Assembly (NCBI GenBank): GCA_900073065.1
Contig: FJOG01000009.1
Span: forward strand, 884,267-948,266
Length of the DNA: 64,000 bases
Source: Phialocephala subalpina
Lineage: Eukaryota; Ascomycota; Leotiomycetes; Helotiales; Mollisiaceae
Direction: 5' to 3'
The position numbers and the translations under genes are program-made. Under the pieces are notes generated by a model. That model made no database searches and was not told the DNA's origin. It was given only the letters and a program-made list of their open reading frames with translations. This document shows positions 33,927 through 44,056 of this stretch, one piece after another (the stretch's first letter is position 1; each line of letters begins with the position of its first letter).

Positions 33927-34655
33927 AGGAACAGTGGGATGCGATGGTTTACGACTTTCTTGTTATCGCGCTGAAGTATGGTGCGATACACCAGGCGGCG
34001 AGGGGCGGCCTTGAAGGCTGATCCAAGAGAATGGGGATGATAGGGCCGAGACATGATAAGGTCTGGGGAGGATGTGAGACCGGTCTGGATGGACAACGAT
34101 TGATGTGTGGCTAAGCAAAGAGCTTAAATTGGAGTAGACGTACGAATTGGGAATCACAGGGCCGAGAACAAATTTGTACGAAGAGCTATCTGACGAATTG
34201 TGCGAGCTGTGGTACAGTACTTGAGGGGCTTTTCAATCCTGCCATGAGTCCGCCAATTAGCATTTTATTTCATTCACTGTGTCTGCTTTGCTCTCAAAAG
34301 AATTTCGTTTTAAGTTCGAGGAGGAGTTGAGGATGGCAACCAACCTGGATTCCCGAATTTTCTGCTTGCTCGTAAATGTCCGATGCTGAAACTCAACCTT
34401 GTCTCAGGGCTCCTTCTCCATGCTCAAGTGAGATTTTCGGCCTTTTCAGGATGGTTCTTGCGGCCGGCCGGTAGATCTTTAGAAACGTTTCTCGAATTTA
34501 GGCCCGAGGATTCGTATCAAGATTCTGGTCATCATGGGTGCCAGTATCTTTTGTTATACCAAGGCTTGGCAACGCAGTCACGGCTCTTTGCGAGTAATGG
34601 CGAGTGATTTCTTGCGTTTTCTACGCTTACTTCAAAGCCGAATACTGCAAGTACC
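33927..34655. other. Spacer between ZIP gene and tandem array
   Basis: About 730 bases without a supported gene. A possible leader exon for the gene at 34656 could lie here. Confidence 0.4.
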
Positions 34656-36442
34656 ATGCCTTGTTCTCTTTCGAGCCTCAAGGAGCCTTCCACAGTCGGC
34701 AGCATATATGCTCTAGGTCCACACCAGCCATCTTCAACAGAGCCTGGTAATCGGCTGCATCATGTTGAACGACCATTTTGGGAAGCAGGCGCTTCACATG
34801 CTAGAAACGGACTGAATCTAGATTTCGACAGCGGCAACGTCGGCCAGGCTCAGAGGATAGAAAGATATAATATCCAAGCTCAGCGCAAGAGAGAGGATAA
34901 GGAATTGGAAGAGAAGTTTCTGACACAGAAGGAGGACTGACTTGGACGGGAGCTGTTGGCGATGGCAAGGTCGTACCAAGCAAGTCCGCAGTTGAATCAA
35001 GCCCCGCTGCGTCATCGAGCCATCAGACTCAAATCAGTTAATGTGCGGACTCCTCTGCAGCAAATCGTCCTGCCGTGTATCAACTTCCACCGGATAGTGA
35101 ACCCTACGTACATCCTGTACAGGAAGATGGTAGCCCTTATCCATTTCCTTCTGCCATTAACAACGCACCCATATCCGATATTGGAATTCCTCTTCTTGAT
35201 TCAACCAAGGATGGAAAGGACCCCAAAAGGGATCGAGCGTCTGCCGCCAAACCTGCGATGGTGCTCAACACAGATGAAGCAGCTAGTGGAGTCCTCGGCC
35301 AGGGAGAGGAGCAAGGGGGTACGAGCGATAACCGAGTCCAACCTACGAGTCCAAACCTTGGGACTGCAGGAGTACTCGAAGCTGGTAGGTTGAACATCCA
35401 TCTAGAAAGTCTACAAAGGAGGCGGAGTAAAGCAGTTAACATATACACAGAAAACTTATCCAATATCGAAAGTGAAACCCCTAGCGGCCAGCCTCAACCA
35501 GACAAAGTTTCGAACGGGATCTCATCAAAAGATAGTTCACCATGTTCCACAGGTACAGCGAAGCGTGGTCGTGATACTTCCCCACCTGGACCGAAGAACA
35601 AGAAAGCGAAGATTGATGGTTATCAAGCACAAAAGGCCGAGGAGGAACTGAGGGACAAACCAAGTTTAGAATCCAGGAAGGAAGTTGTGAAGACGTACGA
35701 GGAGAATGCAGGAGAAGTTGGGAAGCTCAAGGTCATTGAAGGTTCAAAAGGTGTCGATTTCGACGCGAAGGACAGAAATGGATCCGAGGAGAGTCAGCAA
35801 ATTGAGGAGGATGATTTCAGTACGAAGTAAGTCATTTTCAAGGCTTTTATTCGAGGTCTCCCATTATGAAAGATTGTGAGGCTATCTACATCTGCTGATT
35901 AGCTTTACTAACAACTGTCATGCATCAACACATTTAGAGCCGCTTCAAGGTCAACAAGGTAAGTCAACATCTAAATACAATGTATGGTTTTGACTTTAAT
36001 AGGTCAAGAGAAGCCGCCTGCCCAGGTAGAGGGCGGCAGGAGTCCAGAATACACTCCACCTACTTCAGCAAACTTCCCAGAATCAGCCTATGCGCCTCAC
36101 AACCAAGAAGATGATCAAGACTCTGATCAGGAGATGAAGATCTCTCGCCACGATATTGAGGATGACGATATCAGCGTCACCGCGTGGGATAAGGAATCTC
36201 GGTCTTTGCAGTATTATGTTCTGAGGTTCTGTCATTGTGGTGACGACTTTGTGCCAGCACCTGAGATGAACATTTGGTCCTCGTTTGTGAGACTCTTGAA
36301 TGCACGACATCATGTCGCTTTCAAGGACTGGCAGACGATAAGGATTGTATTGGAGCATTGCGGCTTTATAATTCTCAGTGCCACGGAAGAATGGTTTGAA
36401 GAGGAGGCTGAGAGGTCATCATCACAAGCAGCTGATGATTAG
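34656..36442 (+). CDS. Array locus A: NLS-rich protein with CxC...CGF domain (model unresolved)
   Basis: Three coding stretches appear to belong together: 34656-34940 (ATG start; ends in a Glu/Lys/Arg helix RKREDKELEEKF), about 35044-35826 (Ser/Glu/Lys-rich, with nuclear-localisation-like AKRGRDTSPPGPKNKKAKID) and 36003-36442. The last part holds WDKESRSLQYYVLRFCHCGD, NIWSSFVRLL and LEHCGFIILSATEEWFEEE. It aligns with YILRCWCRD, HIWIAFEKHI and LNFCGYRVLGADDDW at locus D. GTAAGT donors at 35827 and 35959 show real introns, but no combination keeps one frame throughout, so an indel or an undetected exon is likely. No signal peptide or membrane span. Function unknown. Confidence 0.4.
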
Positions 36443-36445
36443 AAA

Positions 36446-36631
36446 ATGATGTGCCTCAAGCGAAAAGTGGTATCACGGTGTCAATTCATTTCCTGCAAGT
36501 GTTGGTACCATGCATCATGGGATAATAATTTCTTCCCCAAAGAAGATGAATGTCCTACGTTTTCAAAGTTTCTAGAAGCAATGTCCCTTTCTCATCTTCG
36601 ACATAGCGGCCGTCCACCATCTCTCAAATGA
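36446..36631 (+). pseudogene. Fragment resembling the CxC domain
   Basis: A 61-codon open frame immediately after locus A, whose RCQFISCKCWYHASWDNNFF and TFSKFLEAM resemble the CxC/W/F pattern of loci A and D (YVLRFCHC...IWSSFVRLL). Could be a duplicated domain remnant or a further exon of an alternative product. Short, so weak. Confidence 0.2.
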
Positions 36632-36849
36632 GAAGGTTAGAACCTTCAAGGAACTTAGATCCAAGTAAAAGGCAAGCTTGTTTCTCTGCTTAGATTTCGT
36701 TCTTGCACCCGTCCTTCAAGCTTTGGAAGCAACTCAAAATTAATTCCAGAACCTGCCTCTCCGTTGTCCTTCACGGTTCTTGCCCATTCCCTCCAATGCC
36801 ATTACTATTTCATTGCCATGCTTTTCTTATATCAGTAGCTATCTCGCCA

Positions 36850-37623
36850 CAACGTCTGGTAGGATCTCACCCCTCAATATTTGCCCAAAATTTCGCAAAA
36901 AGATACGAAAGAATTCGAAGACTATCTCAAGAGCAAGGTTACCGAAATCACCAACAACTATCAACAAGAAAATGCCTCAAGGTTTAGACGAGAGGCTGAG
37001 CGAGAGAACGCGAAACGACTTCAAGATATTGAGAGATCGGTAGGAAGGTTGCTGGGTGGATGGTTGCAGAAAGACGAACAGTACCTCTCGACCGCCATCC
37101 AGGATGCTCAGAACAACGTCTTGACTCGGCTGGTGGATGACTTGAGAATCAACGGCATGTTCACAGATCTGAGGACATCTCCGACAACGGCTCAAGACGA
37201 TGAGGAGCCTGACTCGATCAAAATCGAAGAGAAGTCGGAATCAGAATCTCCAAAGGTCAAGTCAACAAAAGGTTCAGCCAATTCGAAGGCAACGAAGAAG
37301 CAGAGGAGGTCTCTTCAACGTTCAAACCCAGCCTGGCGAGCGCAGAGGTCGTCGAGGACATTGAAACCGACGAGCCAACCGAGCAAACGAAGCTTCACCC
37401 GCCGGATTTAAGGGCCAGGGTCAACGGCAAGAAAGCTGCAGCAAAGCCGAGGGTACCAGCTTCGAAGGACAAAAATCAGCAGGCAAAGCTGGACACGAAA
37501 TTTTCCGAACACAAGAAGAAAGTCGCGCAGAAGCCGAAAACCCCCTCTACGAATGATGATCAGGACGACGAGGACGATAAAGACATCCAAGAAGCAATTG
37601 TGCTTGATTGTCTGCTCGTTTAA
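36850..37623 (+). pseudogene. Array locus B: coiled-coil family member with frame break
   Basis: The first frame has no ATG (it follows a possible GGTAG acceptor at about 36863) and reads LPKISQKDTKEFEDYLKSKV, then RFRREAERENAKRLQDIER and LSTAIQDAQNNVLTRLVDDL. It resembles AKRFQAILDKW of the 3.9-kb gene and RLKNIIEAAQRRLVENL of locus D. An acidic/Ser/Lys tail follows. Around 37240-37290 coding switches to another frame (NEEAEEVSSTFKPSLASAEV ... VNGKKAAAKPRVPASKDKNQ ... NDDQDDEDDKDIQEAIV) and ends at 37623. The only GT-AG pair there would be a 22-nt intron, too short, so I infer a one-base indel. Either a pseudogene or an assembly error. Confidence 0.4.
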
Positions 37624-38309
37624 TTTGTTGGAGGAGATTGCTTTAGAATAGGGAGATCGCCTTTCGCGTTTTGCGACGCTCTTGTCGAAAAGTGAACTCA
37701 CCAGCATGCATCTTGAGACGTCAATTCCAGAACACACACTACGAGATGACGCGAAGCTTTGATACAATGTAATACTTTGAATCTACGAGTTCCATACGCG
37801 TTCGCAACATGCGAGAGAATGAGAAGAGAAGGAAACGAGGTAAGAGAATTCGAGAGGGGCGGGGCGGAGCGGGGCGGGAGGCTTATTGTCACGCTAACGA
37901 CAAGGCTCCTTCTCCAAGCAGAAGAAAATCGTTCGTTACCCCACTCAACTCCTTCTCGACAGCTTGAAGTCAAATCAAGTTGACGACCGTCGCTGCCGAA
38001 TCGAACCTCGCAGAGCTCTCAGGGCCTGCACGGTCGACATGGTCCTTCGAAATAGTAGACATGCAAATTCGAGGTTTATTGTACTTGTTTTGGTATATGC
38101 GGTCTTAGATGCAGATGCATCATCTCATGTCTTCGGTACACGAAATATTTGTTTTGCCAGCTCGACATTTCGAGAATCAGCTTTGTGCTCAAAGTCAGAT
38201 CTCGAAGAATTCATTCTCAGCAGAAGACCTCAATTTCTAGCTTCTTCTTCTTCGGCTGGCCAACTCATATAGACAGAGTCGCTCACATTCTACTTTGTCT
38301 CCATTCCAG
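37624..38309. other. Spacer within tandem array
   Basis: About 690 bases, with a GGGGCGGGGCGGAGCGGGGC G-rich tract near 37857-37877. No coding sequence seen. Confidence 0.4.
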
Positions 38310-39404
38310 TCTCATATGTGAACACGGCACCAGGCGATGATTCAAGCAGCAGCAGCCCTTTCGAGCAGAGATTTACAGATCTGATAGCCGAAGACTATCT
38401 CAAGAAGAGATCAGGACTTCTACGTGAAGCTCAGAAAAATACAAAGAAAAGATTCAATATCTGACTGAATGGTTGACTGACAGGGCGGATGATGATCAAG
38501 AAGTTCTCGAATGAACGGTCAAGGCAGCACAAAGGCGGGTGGTCGACCGCTTCGCTGGAGAGGGCTCATCGATGGAAACGGAACAGCCAGGAAACCGCCT
38601 ATAATTTAAGCTGAGGTGAATGCTGACAACGACAAAGAAGAGGTGCTAGAAACATCAACGGAGAGTGACGACTTTGCTGCGATACGAGGAAACGAGAGAG
38701 TGAATGGAGAACCGAATATGGAACGCTCATCCCAGGAACTTTACACGGATATATGATCTATTCGATCCAGCATCGATTATCAAGCTTTGCGGATACAAAG
38801 TTATTGATCCTTCACCAAACTGGACTGAAAGACATACACGAAAATCGAAGAGACCTGCACCCCGGAAGGTAATATCCAATGTCGATCCAATTTCGGCGGC
38901 CGAATATCCTAGTAAGACCCAGAGTACTCGCCTCAAGAGCTAGGAGCTGACAAATTCACAGACACCGCTGCCGACGACTCCACTGCGGCAGCTGCTCCTC
39001 CTTTTTCTGCTCAGCCTGAGGATGAGACAAGTATACCGGCCACGAAGAGCTCTGTAATTGATATCAAAACTCTCGTCCAACTTGAATTTGAGGCAGGCAA
39101 ATCTTCCACACGAGCCACGACAACGGCCGATGTCACTCCCCCTTCCAACCAACCCGAAGGCGACATAGGTAAGCTTTCCATACCAGCAACGACGTCGGCA
39201 CCTCGTTCTGGGAAGTCCAAAGCAGCTCCACCTTCGGAACCAACCACTACAAGCTCGAAGTTGAAACGACCTCGCAGCACAGAAAAGTCCGAATCGTCTT
39301 CTTCAAAAGATTCAAAGCGTGCTCGGCAAGATTCTCCCAACAAGAAGAGCAACTCGCCTGGCGAGACAAGCAAGCAGAATCTCGAGCATTTGCATTCTGC
39401 GTGA
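38310..39404 (+). pseudogene. Array locus C: dead paralogue of locus D
   Basis: Sequence recognisably parallels locus D but in at least three frames with in-frame stops. FTDLIAEDYLKKRSGLL matches LAKLITDDYEEQRPQLL of locus D. After a stop and frameshift, LTDRADDDQEVLE then TGA then TVKAAQRRVVDRF matches LTNKVDDDHKRLKN / IIEAAQRRLVENL. Another frame gives FTRIYDLFDPASIIKLCGYK and PSPNWTERH, matching KKMILNFCGYRVLGADDDW. After an apparently intact intron (GTAAGA donor at about 38911, ACAG acceptor before 38961) a Thr/Ser/Pro-rich tail with KRPRSTEKSESSSSKDSKRA resembles the KRSRN...KSAKRAR tail of locus D. The TGA could be CGA to TGA. Clear relic of tandem duplication. Confidence 0.7.
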
Positions 39405-39665
39405 CCAAGTTAAGTACGCGTGAGAAAGACTCTTTGTATATGCCCCAGGTGGGATAGCCTCCACTGCCGGCTTGCTCTTTCGAGAACTGGGCTTATGATA
39501 GAACCAGTTTCTCGAAACGTCCTTTGCCTTTAGAAGTCCGTCTGTGTCTCTTCTTCTGTACTGCATCAATGTGATTTGGAGACTGCCGCCCTTCTCAGAA
39601 CTCTAATGCCGATACTGTCGCGGCTCATCTCAACACGATCGCGCGGTCAAGACCAAATTACAAAA

Positions 39666-41132
39666 ATGCCTGACACCCTCCCAGAAGCCCTCGAGACTGG
39701 ACTCGCCAAACTCATAACCGACGATTACGAAGAGCAAAGACCCCAACTTCTCACCGAGCCTCAAGACAAGATCGAAAGCGAACTTGCCGTAGTGAGAGAG
39801 ATTCTGACCAACAAGGTAGATGATGACCACAAACGTCTCAAAAACATCATTGAAGCAGCACAACGACGCTTGGTGGAAAATTTGTGGAGGAGGATTTATC
39901 AACGATAACCCAATAATCCAAGAAGGAGGTAGTAAGAATGAAGAAGAAGAGAACATTGAGGTTGGGAGTGACAGTGAGGTTGAAGGAGAAGGTGAAAGGA
40001 GAGACGTGGGCCTTCATGATGGAAGCGACATTGAGCAAGAAAAAGAGACGGCAGGAGAGAGCTTCGCTCCTACAAGGCGCCTGATTCGTGCCCAAGTCAA
40101 GAAGCCAGTTGAGGAATCTGCTCCAGGGGAACCGAGCGAACAATACAATTCCACGAACGGCAACTGGGAGACATTGTGAGGTTGCTCATGTGCCCTCAGA
40201 CTCAGAGAAAGGAACCATACATCCTTCGATGTTGGTGCCGCGACCTCAAACCAATCAACAACACCCACATTTGGATAGCCTTCGAGAAGCATATCAATGC
40301 GGAGGATGCCAAATTTGTCAGACCAGGAGAAGACCCGAAGAAGATGATTCTGAATTTCTGTGGATACAGAGTCCTTGGTGCTGATGATGACTGGAAATGG
40401 AAGCATACAATTTTGGGGCTGAAAGTTCCACTGGCGACTGCGCAAAATGATTCTCCTGGTGACTTTCAGTCTCCTTCCCTAAACCTCAAAACTGAAATAG
40501 CAACAGGCGTCAGTCCCGAGGACAACACGCCAGGAGGAAGTTCTCGACCTGAACAACCCGAGGATGAAGCAATTATACCTTCAGCATCAGCCAACTTTTC
40601 CGACGACACTAGTCCGGCCGAAGGTCCTTCTCCTCTCGCACAGCCCGAACACCAAACAGCTGTACCGTCAACACCAGCCAACGTCTCTAACAACACTCGT
40701 ACCGTAGACACTATTGACCCTCTTGCGATCCCCGAGAACGACGCAGTCATACCTTCAACCCCACCCAACATCCCCAACAAGACTCCTGCAATCAACACCG
40801 CGAGCTCAAGTTCCCTCAGTTCCATTGATAGCTCAGCACCAACACCTTCTGAACCAAGCTCAAGCAGCTCAGGGTCGAATAAACGTTCTCGCAATTCGTC
40901 AGCATATGACTCAACAACACCTTCCAATAAGTCGGCTAAGCGTGCTCGACAATCACGCCCTGCTCCAGAACAGGGAGGGTCCAGTGACGACAGCCAGGAA
41001 ATCGAGAGCAGCCAAGAAGATAAGTCAACTATGAAAAACAATCCTGAGGGGCAGGAGAGTATTAGGGACGGAAGCAAAGATGCAAATGCTTTAGCACTAC
41101 AAGAGGAGTTAGATGAAGCGTTTCCCGAGTAG
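39666..41132 (+). CDS. Array locus D: coiled-coil / CGY-domain / NLS-tail protein (frame breaks)
   Basis: ATG at 39666 opens MPDTLPEALETGLAKLITDD ... RLKNIIEAAQRRLVENL, then the frame is lost near 39885. A second frame carries an acidic stretch (NEEEENIEVGSDSEVEGEGE) to 40176. A third frame from about 40120 runs 320 codons to 41132: QLGDIVRLLMCPQTQRKEPY, ILRCWCRDLKPINNTHIWIAFEKHI, LNFCGYRVLGADDDWKWKH, a Pro/Ser/Thr linker with repeats of the EDEAIIPSASANFSDDTSP / EHQTAVPSTPANVSNNT / ENDAVIPSTPPNIPNKT type (three copies of about 40 residues), and a bipartite basic NKRSRN ... NKSAKRARQ. No convincing GT-AG introns bridge the frames. The long intact C-terminal frame suggests either recent decay or two small unrecognised introns. 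No known family. Confidence 0.45.
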
Positions 41133-42019
41133 CTTTCAACAGTAATAGAAGACTATCGGTAGAAGTAAGGAACGTAATGTAGAGTAAACCAAAGAGCAAA
41201 AGACTACTCTGGGCAAAGAAAGTTTCAGTTCGAAAATAATTGTCCTAGAGACTAAAACCCTAGTAGACAAATGTTCGTATCTAGAGGTCTTCCCGTCCTA
41301 ATTCAGATGACTATCTGGTCGGACGGCAGGTCTTGCACTAGCATAAGCAGTGAACGCAAGTATGCAAAGCATGAGGTAAATACTGATGGCTCTATACATA
41401 GCGCAGCACTTGCCGGGTCCAGGACTCGGGTTGTTTCATCTCATTTCACGTCCGCTCAAACATAACTCAAAAGTTCAGAGAAAATCCAGTTTCTCATTCT
41501 CTATCATCTATCTACATCCCCGTTTCATCCCCAGACTCAACACTTTAATCTTTCTTCATAACACCATACACCTTTCGTCCCATCAACACCATTCACCCAT
41601 CATCATCCCACTCATTATTAGTATTAAAAATTACCCCATCCAATCCAGCTCGGTTCGTATCACCTCTGATCCTTCGATTCATTCGATCAGGAACAGGAAA
41701 GAGAAAACAAGCGAATGAGGTACCGTAGTATATTAACGCCTGGCCAATGCAAAATCACGCAACAGCCCTATCAATCATGCCAATCACGACTTGTAAACTC
41801 AAAAAATAACCACGAAAAAAAGGCAACGACGGCAGAGGGTATCTATGCGTGTGCCGCTTGTAACAAAGTAATCAACGAGTTGTAAACAGAATGGTAATAT
41901 ACACGGCGCTTGGCGGGGGTACAGACGGCTGCAGGGAAGGTTGCAGTTCTGAAAGTATTCCAGAGGGATCCAGTGTTGCCCGGATCACCATCGACTGAGC
42001 CCCATTCGAATAAAACAGA
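41133..42019. other. Intergenic between array and LCB2 3' end
   Basis: About 890 bases of AT- and CT-rich sequence; the right part should be the LCB2 3' untranslated region. No gene seen. Confidence 0.5.
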
Positions 42020-44056
42020 TCACCTCAAGGGCTGCTTGACATCCGCAACACCGTTCGCGATGATCTCACGTAACGACCAGCGAGGTGGCTTGACAACGCC
42101 TTGGAGACCGTTCGCCTTCTGCCATTCCTTTTCCATATCGGGGGTAACTCCGTCTGGGAGATGTTCTGCGCCACCGGCAATACCAGTGGAGAACTTGAGC
42201 TGGAGAACGTTGCCAATCTCGTCGCAAGCGGCGAGGATACGGTCCATGTCGTCCTTGTTGTGGGCAGCCGAAACGCAGAAACGGGCGCGAGATGAAATCA
42301 GAGGAGTGGCAGGGTAACCGACAATGACGACTGAAATCTTGCGACGAAGCATTTCGTGAGAGAAGGCAGGCATTTTGGCGGGGTTGTAAAGCATGATTGG
42401 GATGATTGGGGAATCGTCGTGACCATATACGATGTAACCGAGACGCTTCAATCCCAAGCGAAGGTAACGTGAGTTGAAGGCAATTCGCTGAAGACGCTCC
42501 TCACCTTGACCAGGAACGGACTCGCCAGCGATGATCTTGAGGGCGCTGAGAATTTGAGTGAGAACAGGAGGAGTAGGTGATTCGCCGTAGATTGTCGCGG
42601 CGTTTGTGGATCGGAGCTTGTCAATAATGTGCTTGTCAGCAGCAACATAACCACCGTTTGCGCCAAAAGACTTGGTCAAGGTACCCATGAGGATATCGAC
42701 CTCCGAAGGGTCAATGCCGAAGTAATCGCAAACACCACGACCTCTAGGTCCGAGAGCACCAATGGAGTGAGCCTCGTCAACAAACAAGTTATACTTGTAA
42801 CGCTTCTTGAGCTTGAGCAGACCAGGCAAATTGCACATTGTTCCTTCCATAGAGTAGAGACCTTCGACAACGACCAGAATCTTCTTCCATGGGCGGTGAG
42901 TTCTTGGTTGACCTTGAGAAATGACCTCACGGAGCTTCTCCTCGAGGTCCTCCATATCGTTGTGCTTGAATGAGGTGATCATGGCACCGGAGAGACGGGC
43001 ACCAATACGGATGGAAGCGTGGTTCAGCTCATCAGAGATGATCAAAGAGCCCTTTCCAACCAAAGCCGGGAATGAAGTAGCATTTGTCGCAAAACCCATG
43101 GAAAAGACCATTGCTGCTGGCTTGCCAACGAAGTCTGCGATTTTCCTCTCAACCTCCAAAGCCAAATCTGAAGTACCTGCGTCTGCGCGAGGGCTGGTTG
43201 CACTGATACCGTACTTCTTGATAGTCTCCTCGACTGCGTCTGCGCAGGGACCTTCTGATTGGGCGAAACCAAGATAATTGTACGAGCTCATGTTCAGAGT
43301 TTCAGTGTATGTGCCGGTGAATTGGTAATGTCGGTTGTAGTCATCGGTCTTGCGGTCCATCAAAGTAATGTATCTTCCAGGTACTCCGGTGATTGGTCGA
43401 GCGAAGCAGTCATCAATTCGCAACTTCAGACGGCGCACGTAAAAGTTGTCGAAATCGCTGTTGAGGGCAGCATAACCATTGGCGGACTTGAGATGCTTGT
43501 AGTGCTCAGGTCTGAATCGCTTGCCAAAGAAATCTCTAACGTGGCCGAAAATTATCAGGATGAGATAACTGATGTATGTTGTCAACAGGTAGTAGTATGG
43601 AGGTTCGTCCATAACAGGCGATTCGAGCTCTGCACCAACATGTTGGCTGACATATCTGTGACTCTGGCTCCCAAGTGGTCCAAATTGTGCGTCGATTCTA
43701 GCTTGACGTTTCGCTTCGGCAACAGAAGGTGGTTGGAAAAGAGTCGTAGGGGGCTCGTCCATGTTAGTCTCGCCGGCTTTCGCGGTCGATAGAGAAATGG
43801 TAGGTAATGACAAGGATGGAGCACTGATGTGAGGTGATGGGTTGTCCAGGAGTCGCTGTTGTTGTGCGGCAACTGCGGAGAGGAGAGCTGCCTGGGCAGA
43901 TTGCTGTTCCTTGCTCTTCGGTGACGAAGAGAAGAACTGAGTCAATCTGTTGGCCTTCGAGGTCGAAGGACGCCGGGTGGCAGGCTTGTCGGATGGCGGT
44001 ATGACAACCGCTGTACTTTGAGAACTGGCAAACGGATTTCTCAAACTTCCAGGCAT
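42020..44056 (-). CDS. LCB2: Serine palmitoyltransferase subunit 2
   Basis: Uninterrupted 678-codon frame from ATG at 44056 (MPGSLRNPFASSQS; an in-frame TTG three codons earlier is ignored). The about 150-residue N-terminal region is Ser/Gln-rich and followed by a membrane span (YYYLLTTYISYLILIIFGHV). The catalytic domain is an alpha-oxoamine synthase: NMSSYNYLGFAQSEGP, DELNHASIRIGARLSG, LFVDEAHSIGALGPRGRGVC, and GTLTKSFGANGGY with the PLP lysine at residue 462. With Lcb1 it condenses serine and palmitoyl-CoA in the ER, the first and rate-limiting step of sphingolipid synthesis. Upstream lies a long pyrimidine tract (minus-strand sense), typical of a strong fungal promoter or leader. All catalytic motifs intact. 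Confidence 0.98.
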   Translation of the reverse strand: MPGSLRNPFASSQSTAVVIPPSDKPATRRPSTSKANRLTQFFSSSPKSKEQQSAQAALLSAVAAQQQRLLDNPSPHISAPSLSLPTISLSTAKAGETNMDEPPTTLFQPPSVAEAKRQARIDAQFGPLGSQSHRYVSQHVGAELESPVMDEPPYYYLLTTYISYLILIIFGHVRDFFGKRFRPEHYKHLKSANGYAALNSDFDNFYVRRLKLRIDDCFARPITGVPGRYITLMDRKTDDYNRHYQFTGTYTETLNMSSYNYLGFAQSEGPCADAVEETIKKYGISATSPRADAGTSDLALEVERKIADFVGKPAAMVFSMGFATNATSFPALVGKGSLIISDELNHASIRIGARLSGAMITSFKHNDMEDLEEKLREVISQGQPRTHRPWKKILVVVEGLYSMEGTMCNLPGLLKLKKRYKYNLFVDEAHSIGALGPRGRGVCDYFGIDPSEVDILMGTLTKSFGANGGYVAADKHIIDKLRSTNAATIYGESPTPPVLTQILSALKIIAGESVPGQGEERLQRIAFNSRYLRLGLKRLGYIVYGHDDSPIIPIMLYNPAKMPAFSHEMLRRKISVVIVGYPATPLISSRARFCVSAAHNKDDMDRILAACDEIGNVLQLKFSTGIAGGAEHLPDGVTPDMEKEWQKANGLQGVVKPPRWSLREIIANGVADVKQPLR

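Noticed and set aside
43259..43792. 177-codon plus-strand frame antisense to LCB2
   Set aside because: It lies wholly within the intact LCB2 coding sequence; a codon-usage shadow.
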